From: Oikopleura dioica
Lineage: Eukaryota; Chordata; Appendicularia; Copelata; Oikopleuridae
NCBI GenBank assembly: GCA_907165135.1
Contig: OU015567.1
Span: 4,221,001-4,285,000 of the forward strand
Reading direction: 5' to 3'
DNA: 64,000 bases
Of this stretch, positions 22,993 to 34,556 are shown piece after piece. The notes below the pieces were generated by a model, which saw only the letters and a program-made list of their open reading frames with translations, did not search any database and was not told where the DNA came from. The translations under genes and the position numbers were made by a program. Numbering within the stretch: the first letter of the stretch is position 1; each line of letters begins with the position of its first letter.

Positions 22993-24886
22993 AAAGAGCC
23001 TAGTGATAACATCATTATCGTCAATAATCAAAATGCGGAACCAGAAGCTGGAAAATGCAATTTTTTGAAGAAATGGTCGACGAAGAAAATAGTGATCGTT
23101 GGAATTCCCTTTTGTTCCATCGTCATTTTAGCAATTTGTGTCCCTTTGATTCTACTTTCGAACGAGAACTCGAATAATAATGGCGTTGCGACAACCATAA
23201 CCTCGATTATCCCAACAACTTCTTCAACAACGACAACTCTGACTACTCCCACAATACCGACTACTTCTACGTCGATATCATCGACAACAACTACAAAAAC
23301 CACTACTTTTATGACGGAAACAATAGAAACTACCAGAATGGCAATATTAACAAGTCTTACATCTTTACCAATAACAACATCTTCAATACCAACGACTTCA
23401 ATAGCAGCAACGTCGACTTCAATGAGAACCACGACGATCACGACAGCAGCGACAACGACAGAAGCAACAACAACAGAAGAAACAACAACAGCAGCGACAA
23501 CCTCTACAGCGGCGATAATCACAACCATTCTTCCATCAACCACACTTTTTCCACTATCAACAACGGAAGAAACAACTTCTTTCTCGTTTTCAACGATCTG
23601 GGATTATACAACTTCATTTTTCAATGAAACAACAGCAGAAGTATCAACCATGTCATTTTTCACAACCGAAATGACAACAGCATTAACGATGAATTTAACG
23701 ACCACAACAACCAAAACTACAACAAATACTACGACAACAACCACAACAAAAGATCCCGGACCAAAGGAAAGATACCAAAGGACATGAAATGAAAGACTTA
23801 TATTTTTGCTATCTCATGGAGACTGTTACCGTATTCGAAGCATCAGAATATGCAAGGAATCGGCGTACTTACACTCTAACCGAAACTGGCATTAGAAAAT
23901 TCAACACTTATGGGTTTGGATCTAGCTCGAATAATAACGTTCACAATATTTATTACTCTGGTGGTGCAATTTTACGCGGAAAATTTTATATTTTCGGTGG
24001 GCATGTTGATCCATATATAATCCGTCGTCTTGACGGGTGCTTATTTAGAACAATGTCGACCAGACTTCCCTACAAAGATGTTTCAAACCATTCTAAAATT
24101 AATGTACTTATATTCGGTATCATCGGAGTATTGAAACGAAAAAAGACACGAAACTCATAACAGTGTTGTCACTTTGCAAGATGATTCAAAAACACTCATG
24201 TGCTTTTACGATTGGTATACAAATAGATTTGACCATGACCACTGTCTCTATTATACCGGTTCCAGGGCAGGAATAGAACCATATAAATCAAATTATCGGC
24301 ATTGGTATGCATGTGTTGCTCATTATGGAAATGATATTCTTGGTAATCTTAAATACGGAAAAATAAACATATTTTTAATATATAAAGCTGTCGGAGGCAA
24401 ACAAGACGATGGTAAATACAAAGTCGAGTGGAGAAGTGGATCAAATGGTAGATGGTACACTACAACAGCTCTTCCTACCTTCTAGTGAGCCTCATCAATT
24501 ATTTTTTTCTGCTGAGATTTAATTTCAGCGATGCTCACATGAGCACATGTATTGGGTATCCGGATGCAGTGATCTCGATTGGGGGTTGGCACATTGGAAG
24601 AGAAATTCTTCTTTTCAAAAATAATAAGTGGACCTTTTTAGGAAAATCGCAAAATGTAAATATATGAAGCTCTTTGGAACCAACAACATTTTTATAGGCC
24701 CGACGACTTGGAGCCTCAGTCAATTTTGGAAACGTTATTTTTACAATAGGAGACAAAACCATTGAAAAATTCGAACTCGATGAGTCTCACAATACTTTTG
24801 TCAGCAGCCCTGAGACAATTTATTGGTCTGTAGAAGATGGTTGGTCGGCTATTATGTTTAATTCAAAGTTTGACACTTGCGTCTAA
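22993..24886 (+). CDS. Type II membrane mucin-kelch protein (paralogue 3)
   Basis: A short cytosolic segment, a membrane helix (IVIVGIPFCSIVILAICVPL, about 23086-23145), then about 200 residues dominated by Thr/Ser, a likely O-glycosylated stalk. Kelch-like blades follow: GKFYIFGGHVD (about 23980-24012), RLDGCLF, the ILAVGG formed at the 24352-24396 splice, and AVISIGGWH (about 24564-24590). Introns 24352-24396, 24484-24528 and about 24656-24698 are in phase. The stop at 24884-24886 follows a Cys close to the end, as in paralogue 2. Two junctions (about 23760-23790 and about 24080-24163) do not match canonical sites in frame, so a non-canonical donor or a frameshift is present. Confidence 0.6.
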
Positions 24887-25635
24887 AGAATTTTGAGATG
24901 AAAGATCGAAATATATTTCTTGTTTTTTTTATTCTTTATTGAATCGAAGGCAGGATGGAAATGGAAATCTGAAAGTCTCTCATCGCTTTTTTAATTATGT
25001 GCTGAGTGGAGGTTGATGATGGGCTGACGTGTTTTGCGCAAAACGACCGCTAAATTTGTGTTCTCAGATGACAGCACGAGGCGAGTCCTGTCCAGCTCAC
25101 TCCTGGCGTTATCTTTTGATACGTCTAGGAGGCGCCTCTAGAATTTCTGACTCTTCTTTCGTCTCCACTCGTATCGTCTTTTTCCAGCTTTCTTCTCTTA
25201 CGCAAGGGACAAATTGCTAAAACAAAGGGTCATTGACTCCAACTTTCTTAGCGCTAGATTTATTTTCTGTTGAAATTCGCTCTAAGAATAGAGGCTAAGA
25301 GGCTATCTAAAGCCTCTTTTCGAGATAACAATCTTTCCATGGAGTTTGTTATTAAACCGACCATACGAAAGCTACAATGGTTTATCTTACCTCAAAAACT
25401 TCAGTGGTCGTTTTCGTATTTTTCCTTCCAAACTGCGTTCCAAAATCAAACTCGCTCGAAAACGTCTCGTGAAAAGTGCGATGCTCAAAAAACTCGCCGT
25501 CAAATTCGTCAAATCTTCCCGTGAAAACATTTTGAACTTGTGGCTTCTTTGGACGGGCAACAGGCCGTTCGCGGAAAACGTTTGAAGAGTTGAGATTATA
25601 TGACTGAAAAAAAGTTGTTTTTGGGGGCCGAACCA
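24887..25635. other. Region without a confident gene
   Basis: An open frame at about 25346-25584 encodes a basic stretch (Lys/Arg-rich around LRSKIKLARKRLVKS) and could be an exon. No acceptor, start or homologue was identified, and the opposite strand is also open here. I do not call it a gene. Confidence 0.3.
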
Positions 25636-25972
25636 AAATAAGGAAGTAATAAGCTAGGAAGTGACAGCGTAGGAGCGAACAAGAAAGTATCATACACGAA
25701 AGGATCAAATAAGAAAGTATCATACATGAAAGTATCAAATTAAATAGGATCATGCATTAAAGGATCGAATTTTTTTGGAACCAATAAGATTGCCGTATAA
25801 GGCCTACCGGCCTATAAGAAACCCATCCTCAATCATTTTCAAATGTATGCCCGATCCAATCTTGCACGATACTGGCTTGGATCTTCCATTATAATTTGAT
25901 CCTTTCGTGTATGATACTTTCTTGTTCGCTCCTACGCTGTCACTTCCTAGCTTATTACTTCCCTATTTTAGT
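25636..25972. mobile_element. Foldback element with about 75-bp inverted repeats
   Basis: The left arm, about 25636-25710, including GAAGTGACAGCGTAGGAGCG, is repeated inverted at about 25885-25970. Between the arms are short tandem variants of AAGTATCATACA and AGGATCAAAT. No ORF. No convincing target duplication was found. Confidence 0.75.
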
Positions 25973-26059
25973 TCGTGCCGTTTTTGGAAAAATGTTGAGT
26001 TTCGTAAAGAAGCAATGGAAAAAAAGTAAGCTGATCGTCGCCAGGTGAGTTGGAAACTG

Positions 26060-28726
26060 ATCGAATTCCAGCAAGCTGGCATTTTATCTTCACGTAACGT
26101 AATTACGCTTAGCTTCGAGCAAGAGTTAAGCCATTCTGGCGAAGGCCCGTCATTTTCTCTGAGAAAAAAATGTGCGATCTATGCTATCGAAAATTCCTGA
26201 CATTTTCAAACAGCCCCTTTCTGTTCCCAACAGGGCTGAAAACTTACATTTGCCGCCGAAAAGCTTTCTTTTAGCCAATCATCTTTGGAATTTTCTGAAA
26301 CTCCGGATGATCTATCCGAGTCATCGTCAAAATCCATCGGATTACGCAGATAGTCTCCGACAGGATCGTAATCTTCCATGATCGGACCGAGATTTTCTCT
26401 ATTCATCCAGGCCGCTACTTTGTCCGTAACAATCATTTGCGTTTCGTCAAGTTTCAGGGAGTTGTTGATGTCTACTTCGATTTCGTCGATGTTTTCGGGG
26501 GTTTGGCGACCTTCGGCTTTTTCGGAATCGTCGAGGAATTCTTGGAGAGTGATGGTTTCGGCGGGAGAGGTAATGTTGTGGCTGATTTTTGGTCGGGAAA
26601 CGATGTCTTAAAAATTTTTATTGATTGATTTAAAAGAACAAGAAAAAGAGGAAAGAGAAAATATTATCATTCATTATTATTAATGATAAATTCGTAAATA
26701 TCACGCAAAAATGAAGCTTTACGATTTTTGAAAATAAAATCTAGAATTGCTTGAATTTAGGGTCAAACCAAAATTTTCAGGCAATTTTATGGTTCAGGGT
26801 TTTGATTGGTCGGTTGACCAAATACAGCAATCTTATTGGTCATTCAAGAATCCACTTCCGTTTTTGGTCTACTCTAGAAATTCTAGAAGAAAATCTTAGT
26901 ACAGATTTCTGAATCAAAATTGGATTGAATTTTCGAACCTGAGGGGCTGATATAACCAGTACTAGAATCAGCATCGCCGATTTTATTATTTTCATTTTCT
27001 AGCGTGAGATCTTCTTCGTCGATACTCTGCATTAACGAGTCTGTAGTTGTGATTGTCGTGTGTGTTCCTGATCTGTGAAGTCTCTGGAGACTGGGAGATC
27101 TGATTGCGATGCTGGGTGATGGAGGGATGGTTTTGCCGGTAGGGTCGCTGATTTCGCGACGGATCGACATTGGGGATGGATTTGGCGAGGACATGGTCGG
27201 GAGAGAGGATTGTCCGAGCGTTCTTCTGAAAAAAGGGGTTGAGAAAGGATTGCTTTTGTGGCCTTACCTGATGGTTGAGGGAGTCCCCTTTTCATAAAAA
27301 GTCGACAGCTGTTTCAACCAAGTTGCAGGGTTCTTTGTTTTCGTTGTTTTGAGGCCGAGGATATGATTATATGCTTGAAATATGGTTATGCTTCGATTTG
27401 GTCAAAATCTGTCACCTTTGGTATCAGACTCGTACTTTTCTGAAATCTGAAAATAGGCGTCCTTTGTTGGCTGGACAATCATATCTTTCAAATTTGAGCT
27501 CATAAAGACGTCGGAATTCGCATCTTTTCCCTGTTTGAGGTTTTGAAATCAACGAAGATTTACAGTCTCTGGAGAACCTCTTGAATTTTTTCGAAGAAAA
27601 AGAGATTCAAAACCAATGTTCCTTATATACAGTGAGCTTATCCCCAACGAGTGTCACGAAACGAGTTTCCCAAATTGGCAGCAAAACTTCAAGCGTTGCC
27701 GAAACAATTTCCTCGTCTTTCTTCATCTCCTTTCTATCCGGAACGTAGGGCGGTAGTTTTGGCGGACAAGAAGCAGCATGCTCGCTAGAAGCAGAAGTAA
27801 GTTTTGACAATATCGCCAAGATAAAATCTGTAATTTCATAAATCACCGCTGCGAGGCGACTTTTACGAGTGACAATTTGCGCTTCCCCACTAAGCTATCG
27901 CTCTTGATGTGAGCTTTATGACTGTCATTTGTGTAACATCGAGCAAACACAGATAAGTCCGCAATTCAAGCGATTTAAGATTACAATTTAATCCTATCAA
28001 GAATTTCGACTCAAGAAAAATTGGGATGGTGTCTGGAACCGACAAAAAATTTCGACAAATTTTGCGTGGAAATTTTCAACCAATCAGAAGCCTGGATTCG
28101 GCAAACCGGCCAATCCGGAGCCGAGTAGCCGCCCACGCAAAATTTGTCGAAATTTTTCTGTCGGTTCCAGACACCATCCCGAAAAATTCGCTATATTTCG
28201 GAAAAATGAGCTGCGAAAAAGAACTTACTGAAATGCTTTGAGCCATTTTTCGATTTGATAAAGGACGTGAAAAAGAAGTCTTCTTGATGGTTTTCTTACA
28301 TCAATAAGCGATATATCTTTCCGGAGTTGAAAATAATTTCTTTGAAGACCATGATATTTTTACGAAAATTTCAACACCTGACATAACCAGTTTTCTCCCT
28401 TCTTCTTGCAATTTCCACATTGAATTGCTTGAGAACAATCGATTTATAGCTTCTGAGACCCTCGATTGTATTGACTGCATTTGCTTTCTTCTCGTTTTTC
28501 TTTTCTTGCGATTTATCCGTGTCTTTGTACAGCTCAAATATTCCAAAAGAAGTTATTGCGGCGATTCTTTTCTTCATTTTTCTCTTTTTCCAACCTTGAT
28601 TTTCTCGATTTTTGTCTCGAAAAAAGACCCACCTTTGGTGTTGGTGTCGTAAAGCATAATCTTCTCCACCACCAGATACTCGCACATCGACCCTTGATCG
28701 CTATCAGTTGGGCAATTCTCTACCAT
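26060..28726 (-). CDS. Multi-exon PH-domain protein
   Basis: Starts at ATG 28726 (minus), just after a tttacag that could be a spliced-leader acceptor. First exons: about 28726-28650, then about 28610-28383 with KKRIAAITSFGIFELYK, typical of PH strands. A second PH-like segment follows: WETRFVTLVGDKLT (about 27660-27620), then FQISEKYE and AYNHILGLK, ending with NPATWLKQLSTFYEKG, the C-terminal PH helix with its Trp. After that comes a long Ser/Thr/Pro-rich linker (about 27230-26890) and an acidic exon (about 26610-26250). Likely a cytosolic phosphoinositide-binding adaptor. Exons between 28300 and 27850, and the 3' end, are not resolved; a MITE lies in that intron. Confidence 0.6.
28023..28180. 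mobile_element. Short palindromic MITE with 8-bp target duplication
   Basis: The two arms (about 55 bp each) are inverted copies: GGGATGGTGTCTGGAACCGA at 28023 and its complement ending at 28180. GAAAAATT flanks both sides (28015-28022 and 28181-28188). It lies in an intron of the PH-domain gene. The 8-bp duplication suggests hAT-type mobilisation. Confidence 0.85.
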
Positions 28727-29836
28727 CTTTGCTTCTTCTTCAAAAATGCGCTACTGAATAATTCACTGTAAAAAATAGTTTGGGATGACTAATTAATCCA
28801 CTGCATGAATAAGCTCGGACCAATTCTCGATTCCTTTTTTCGGAAAGCGTTAATTCTCTCCTTAACTTCTAGCGCTTATCGAGAATTACCTAAAAATTGG
28901 ACAAAAGAAAGTGAAAAGAAAAAGTTCACGAAAAAGGTCATCCTAGTTGGATTTTCACGGATGAAGGAATTTCATGATTTTCGGTTGTAAAATTGAATTC
29001 AACGAATGAATCGACCGGAAATACGTGATAATGTACATTTTGAGCAATTTTGAAGAGGAATTTCAAGATTTTTTTTGTTACTTTTTATCAACTTACTTTT
29101 TTTCTTTTTTTTGGATTTTTCAAAGCCGAAAAAATGTTCTCTTCGTTGATTTCGGGGGAAATTGTTGTCAGATAAAAAAAATGACTATCGCTTGAATGTT
29201 GGATTAGATCGTTTTTTGTCGAGGCGGTGTTCAGTGTTGAGGGGTATTCTTGTGTTATGTTGACACTATTCTGCAAATAATGAACGCTGGCGCATTCAAA
29301 TCACGGATCGGAATGGCGCCGCGGGTCCAATCGCTCCTGTACGGATATCATGGTTTTATTTATGGCAGCTTGGGAAAAATGCATCGGAAGATGATGGTTG
29401 AGGAAAACTTTATTCATCTTATTGCTTGAGTAAACCGATAATGATAAACTCAGATAATTTCGTAGTGTTTCTTTGGCAGCCTTGCCCCGCTTTTGTCCGT
29501 CTACTCAGTAGACTCTACTGTAAATTCAGCGCTGATTCAGTTTCAATTGATATGAACCGGCCGCTTGACTGAGGTTTTTACCCGATTGAATTTACTCGTT
29601 AGAGAAAAATGCACATCTGAGAATAAAAAATGAGGGATAAACTGGAGAAGCGAATTGTTGGTTGAGAGAATTCTTTAGTTCTTTTCCGTTTTACAAGCTT
29701 CTTTGTAAATATTGAATTTGATCGATGGTATTAATCTTAGCAACTCAAAAAATTTTTTTTCAGAAAAAAAAATCGACGCTTGGTAGAGAGACAGATTCGA
29801 CTCATATTTTCAGATTTTTATTTATTTTCGTTAGTT
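28727..29836. other. 1.1-kb intergenic region between divergent genes
   Basis: Separates the start of the minus-strand PH gene from the plus-strand kinase gene and so probably carries both promoters. Short ORFs here look random. No repeat or RNA gene recognised. Confidence 0.4.
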
Positions 29837-31290
29837 ATGCAGTGGGATGAGAAAGACTGGGTAAAATGATGACTTTCTGGTTTGAAAATAATAGTGAGTT
29901 TTTAGGAATATCGAGCTGAGGGCGGAAAACACCTTGTTGTCGTGAATCATTCTCTTCATAAAATTCTCCGTTTTATAAAGGTTCCGGTCGGTGTAGAGCG
30001 AAATCTCAACGATGAGAGGATTCAAATTGAGAGAAGATTGAACTATGAAAAATATGTAACTGTTCGATTAGTATCGAAGAGCGGCAATTTTATTTTTTTT
30101 CAGGCCCCTTTGTTGAGTGAGTTCGAAATTCACACTGATTCTGGAGAGTTGGTGTTTCTCAGTGCTGATTTTTGTGACCCCTTGTTCGCAAGAATTGATG
30201 ACGACAGGCCGAATGCTCGGTAAGAAAACATTTATTAAATTCAGCATCGATTTCTTGTAGAAAACTTTTGGAAGTTCCTCGAGGACCAAGATATGCAGTA
30301 CTTCAAGATGATTTTACCCAGAGTAACTCCAGTGATTCAAGTTTTGCGATCGAGATAAAGCCAAAAGTAGAATAACAAAGGCGAATTCTTTATAACCATT
30401 TCTAGTGCGCGTATGTTCAGCCAAATCTTCGATCTTGTCAGTTCTGCCTGATGCAACTCGAGCATCTTCTCGACGGGAGAGATGTTAATTCAAGATGCTT
30501 CTACTGCTCCGCTGACTTTTTCTCCTCCGATCTTAGTCGGAAAAAGTTCGCCTTCAAAAATGTATGCTTACAAGATAATTTTTTTGTCCTAAGTTTTTAA
30601 GCTTCTCGAGAATCCTCTCAAAGACCTGCGATTTTTCAAGGACGGCGAATTAATTTTCTCTATGGATACCCTCGAATATGTTGGGAAATCAGGAAACGAT
30701 CGATTTCATGAAAAGATGGACGACTTATGCGGCTTTACGGATGCCCTCGAGAAGATCATTGAAGATTTGTGCAATTCTCTCGGATCCAGGTATATAGGAC
30801 CCCTTTTGTGAAGAGGATATGATAAAGTTTCTCAGTGAAAATGACGAAAAATGCCTTACATCAACATTCAAAAATAAACGTTCCAATCCAATTGCTATTT
30901 CATCCCCATTGGGTCCCTTACGCGCCATTTCTGCCCTTCAAAAAACAAGCACACATACTGCCATTGAAGCTTACGGTATCGCAATTAATAATATTTTTTT
31001 TAAATCATATCAAAGAAAGTTATAGGCGACTCAGCAAAGAAGATCGACAAAAATTGACGAACCCATCTGAAGATTGGATCATCTCCGCAAACAAAATGGA
31101 CAACTTTACGGACATTGACATTGCTCGTCGCCACTTGATCTCAAAGACGTTCAAGGATTGTAGTCTAATGATCATTTTTACTCCAAAAGAAAATGTCGAA
31201 ACGAAATTTCACTTTGAAATCATTGATCTTGATTTGAAGGAACTTGATTTTCTGTCACTAAAGATAGAGCTATCAACATTTTATCCATAA
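29837..31290 (+). CDS. Ippk: Inositol-pentakisphosphate 2-kinase
   Basis: Phosphorylates inositol pentakisphosphate at the 2 position to make IP6. Family landmarks in order: N-terminal WEYRAEGGKHLVV (first intron inside), LRFIK, EIKPK (about 30352-30366), the zinc-type SCQFCLMQLEHLL (about 30436-30474), LKDLRFFKDGELIFS (about 30618-30662), TFKDCSLMIIF (about 31149-31181) and FEIIDLDLKELDF (about 31212-31250). Introns 29861-29905, 30055-30103, about 30222-30260, about 30367-30402, about 30560-30600, 30792-30836 and about 30977-31018 are GT-AG and in phase. The mid-region loop is shorter than in vertebrates. AATAAA follows the stop at about 31300. Confidence 0.9.
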
Positions 31291-31903
31291 AAAAATCACT
31301 AATAAAGCCAACGAAAAAGTTCCTAGAGCACAAGGAGAAAGAAGATGGCCTACTCAAATTGAAAGAGGATGAGACCATAGGCAATTAATTTTTCTGAAAC
31401 TGACACTCTGATACGCTCATAATTCGCGTTACTCTGTTGAAATCTGGCAGACCGTTCAATAAAATCTCGACCATTTCTACCGGAACTCTTGAGGTGCTCC
31501 TTTGTGTGTCTCTGACGCTAATCTCAGTGGCCATTCAGGCCTTGAAATAACAAAAATATTGTAAAGCACAAATCTCACTTGTCATTCGCCGCTCAATCTT
31601 TATTAAGAGAATTCTTTTCCGACAACCAAAAACGTCCCTTTTCCGATCCTTTCGACCCACAAAGGTAAGATTCTAGCTTTTCTTTTCTTGAATTCTCATT
31701 GTTGATTTCAAGCTCCATTTCCCTTGAAAAATGAACGATTTAACGAGAGCTTTCAAATTATTGAATTTATTTTCAGAAAGCGATTCAAGCCGCTTGAATC
31801 ATAAAAAATCGTTACTACGAAGACAAGGGAAAAATTAAGTCCTGTTTTGTCGTGAGCGATTTTATTGCGCGATTTATTTGAAAAGTAGTGAAGACAAGAG
31901 AAG
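31291..31903. other. Intergenic region
   Basis: About 610 bp between the kinase and the connexin. No coding or repeat signal recognised. Confidence 0.4.
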
Positions 31904-33585
31904 ATGCTAGAACCACTGAAAAATATCGTCGACAAAGTTCTCAAATACTCGACTCCTTTTGGGCATGCTTGGAGCGGACTGCTATTCTTTTTTCGATTAT
32001 TGCCGACGCTGACGATTGGGCAAGAGATTTTTGATGATGAGCAGGAGGAATTTGTCTGTACTTCTGGACAGCCTGCTTGTACAGAGCAATGTTACAATGA
32101 GTTTTCTCCTATCAGGTAGAAAGGGCGGAAAGTGCACAGTTTTTTGTTTTGGGTATGAAACAAATTTGGTTGTTAGAGACAGAATTGCAAATTTGTTGAG
32201 CTGAGCAGTCGCTCAGCTCAGTGATTTTCTAATATGATCCGATCTGCTCAGCTCAGCTCAGACGATTATCACTCAGCTCAATAATTTTCGAACATGATCA
32301 CTTCTGCTCAGCTCAGCTCAATGATTTTAACACAGTTTTACAACTAAAAATACAGTAAAAAACAGCTTAGTTCAGCTAACTAAGCTCAGCTCAGCTCTAA
32401 TAAGAGTCTGCTCAGCTCAGCTCAACTACCTACAAAAAAGATCTGCTCAGCTCACCTCAGCTCAATGACCTTTGAAAAAGGGCAGCTCAGCTCAGATCAG
32501 AAAATTTATCACGAAGGTCAGCTCAGCTCAGCTCACCAAAATAGACCAAAATTTGCAACTCTGGTCAGAGATGAATGTCTTATTTTGTTCAATTTAGTCA
32601 CCATCGATTATGGTCCCTTCAAGTGCTCGTCACAATCATTCCAATTCTTCTCTTCTCATTTATCGCCACCCAAGTCCAAGCCAAGCACAAGCTGTACTCT
32701 GCCTACGTGAGCTCGTTCGAAGAAAAACAGAGCAAATCATCGGCAGCGTCCAAATCCGCCTCAATGTTGTCTTCCGATCATGACAGATTTATTTACGCGC
32801 AGGCGAAGAATAAACTTTCCCATTATGAAGTCAAGACGGTAGATCATCATAAAACTTTCTCTCTCTCATTTTTTTTTTGGCTCAGAAGCGAAATCTCGAT
32901 GGCGAAGAAGAAGAAATCATCTGGCACCCGGATGTTAAAAGATCTTACATTCTTATCAGGTACATTTTTCCACGAAAATCCCTCAAATCAGCTTCTAGCT
33001 TGGTAAAAATCTGCATGGAGACTCTTTTTATCTACCAATTGTACTTACTGCAAATGAAACAAACCAAAGCCTCCGGGTTTTTCAATCGAGAAGTTTGGCT
33101 CATCCCAGAAGAGTACAAATGCGATGTCGGGCTTGAAGATCATTTTGCTTGCTCTGCGGTAGGTCTTCATCTTCACCCCTTTTTTCTTTATTTTCTTCCA
33201 GGACACTGATGTTCCCTGCTACGTTTCCCGCGCTTGGGAGAAGCGAATTTTCGTCATTTACTACATTATCGTCTCTATTCTTTCATTCCTCTTCCTTGTC
33301 TTCGACATCGTCTTCGTCATTTACCGAATCGCCGTGACAAGAAGAAGAAAGAAAAATACCAAGCGAACTCTTCTAGTGCCAAATGATACTGATGACCGCG
33401 TTTCTGTATCGTAAGTACAAAAATAAGATGCTCTCAATCCAAATCGTTCTAGATCAAGACGGGCGAGAAGCCAGCCAAATTCAAGAGCTCAGTCTCATCC
33501 GCGGCTCAATAATCTCTCGCGATCTACCGAAGATATTTTGCTCAATCGAAAAGAAACAGAATTTAAGCCTTTTGTTCCCAAATAA
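31904..33585 (+). CDS. Connexin (gap-junction subunit)
   Basis: Four-helix gap-junction protein. Six exons, in phase: 31904-32115, 32598-32838, 32886-32959, 32999-33158, 33202-33410 and 33453-33585. The first extracellular loop has exactly C-x6-C-x3-C (VCTSGQPACTEQCYNEFSP). TM2 opens with HRLWSLQVLVT, as in vertebrate connexins. The second loop has three Cys spaced C-x9-C-x7-C and ends CYVSRAWEKRIF; vertebrate spacing is tighter, so docking specificity may differ. TM4 is IYYIIVSILSFLFLV. The tail is Ser/Arg-rich, with potential phosphorylation sites. AATAAA overlaps the stop. Intron 1 (482 bp) holds a CTCAG repeat array. Confidence 0.92.
32196..32541. repeat. GCTCAGCTCAG repeat array in connexin intron 1
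   Basis: About ten clusters of GCTCAGCTCA, spaced roughly 25-60 bp by variable AT-rich spacers such as TGATTTT and AATGAC. They fill most of the intron. Confidence 0.85.
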
Positions 33586-33661
33586 ATCAAAGCCAATTTG
33601 TTCAAAAATCTAATTTATTTATTTTTTTCTAGCAACCAGTTCTCGTTTTTATGTTTCCATC

Positions 33662-34556
33662 TCACATTTCTTCCTCTGAAAACAATCGTTGAATTCGAAA
33701 AATTTCTTTGAAACGAATTACCTATAATTTCAATTCTTCGATATCGCGCACTGTCCTCGTGAATTCTTGATACAGTCGGAGGTCTTCTCATCGTACGAGA
33801 TCGCTTCTCCACACCCTTGAATCGTCGGTAGGTCACTTGCTCCCCTCTTTTTTGCTCCAAAAGATGGCCCTGGATTTTGTCACAAGCCGTTATCGCACAA
33901 ATAAGAATAACCAGCGCAAAAATCGCACCTGTAAATCATTTTGTTTTAAGAAAAACTGACTGTAGTACCTTTCAATCCATTCGCTCGAAGACTGTAGCAA
34001 AAGCTTCCATAATTTTCAATCTCTCTCTTTGCCCAATTTTTCTCGCCACAAATGCACTCGTTTGGGCTCACGCAATAATTTCTCGACGAACTAAAATAGG
34101 AGTTTAAAAGAAAACAGAAGCAAGAGATACTTACTTCGTCGGCCCAGCGCATTCAATCTGGCAAATTGGCTCGGTGCAATCGCCATCGTCTCCGTTTTTC
34201 CATCCAAATTCGCAGCCATATGGACATCTTCCTTCTTCACTGCACGCTTCTCTTGCGCAACGCCCGCTGAAAACAATCGTTGTTGATTTCAAAGTAAATT
34301 TTTTCTTACCAAATATTTTTGCAATTATCCCCATAAAACCCAAACGGGCAATTTTTGAGATTATTTTCTTTTATCTCGATCAAAAATTGAAATCTTAAAA
34401 ATTTTTCCTCAAAATTAAAAAAAAAATTTTTGAATCGATTCCTAGTATGATAATTCGTTGATCTCTCAGACTATGAATCTCTTTTTCAATTTGACCTTCT
34501 CCGCTAAAATCGCATTTTGTGGGAGAAAAAATAAGAATAAAAGAAAGAAGCTTCAT
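33662..34556 (-). CDS. Secreted-stalk EGF/DSL-like single-pass membrane protein
   Basis: Starts at 34556 with a signal peptide (MKLLSFILIFSPTKC). A Cys-rich ectodomain follows: CPFGFYGDNC, which resembles DSL/EGF spacing, then GRCPYGCEFGW and a third Cys cluster (NECICGEKNW). One membrane helix follows (AIFALVILICAITAC, about 33915-33870), then a basic cytosolic tail. Introns are short and in phase, and two of them end in the same 15-base sequence. The last intron leads to a stop at 33662; reading through it instead would end at 33615. Notch-ligand or scavenger-receptor kinship is possible but not shown. Confidence 0.65.

Noticed and set aside
23028-23543. Long Val-rich minus-strand ORF
   Set aside because: It is the antisense shadow of the Thr-rich mucin stalk; Thr codons read as Val on the other strand.
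32465-32710. ORF reading from the CTCAG array into connexin exon 2
   Set aside because: Wrong frame for the connexin; explained by intron 1 and the exon starting at 32598.
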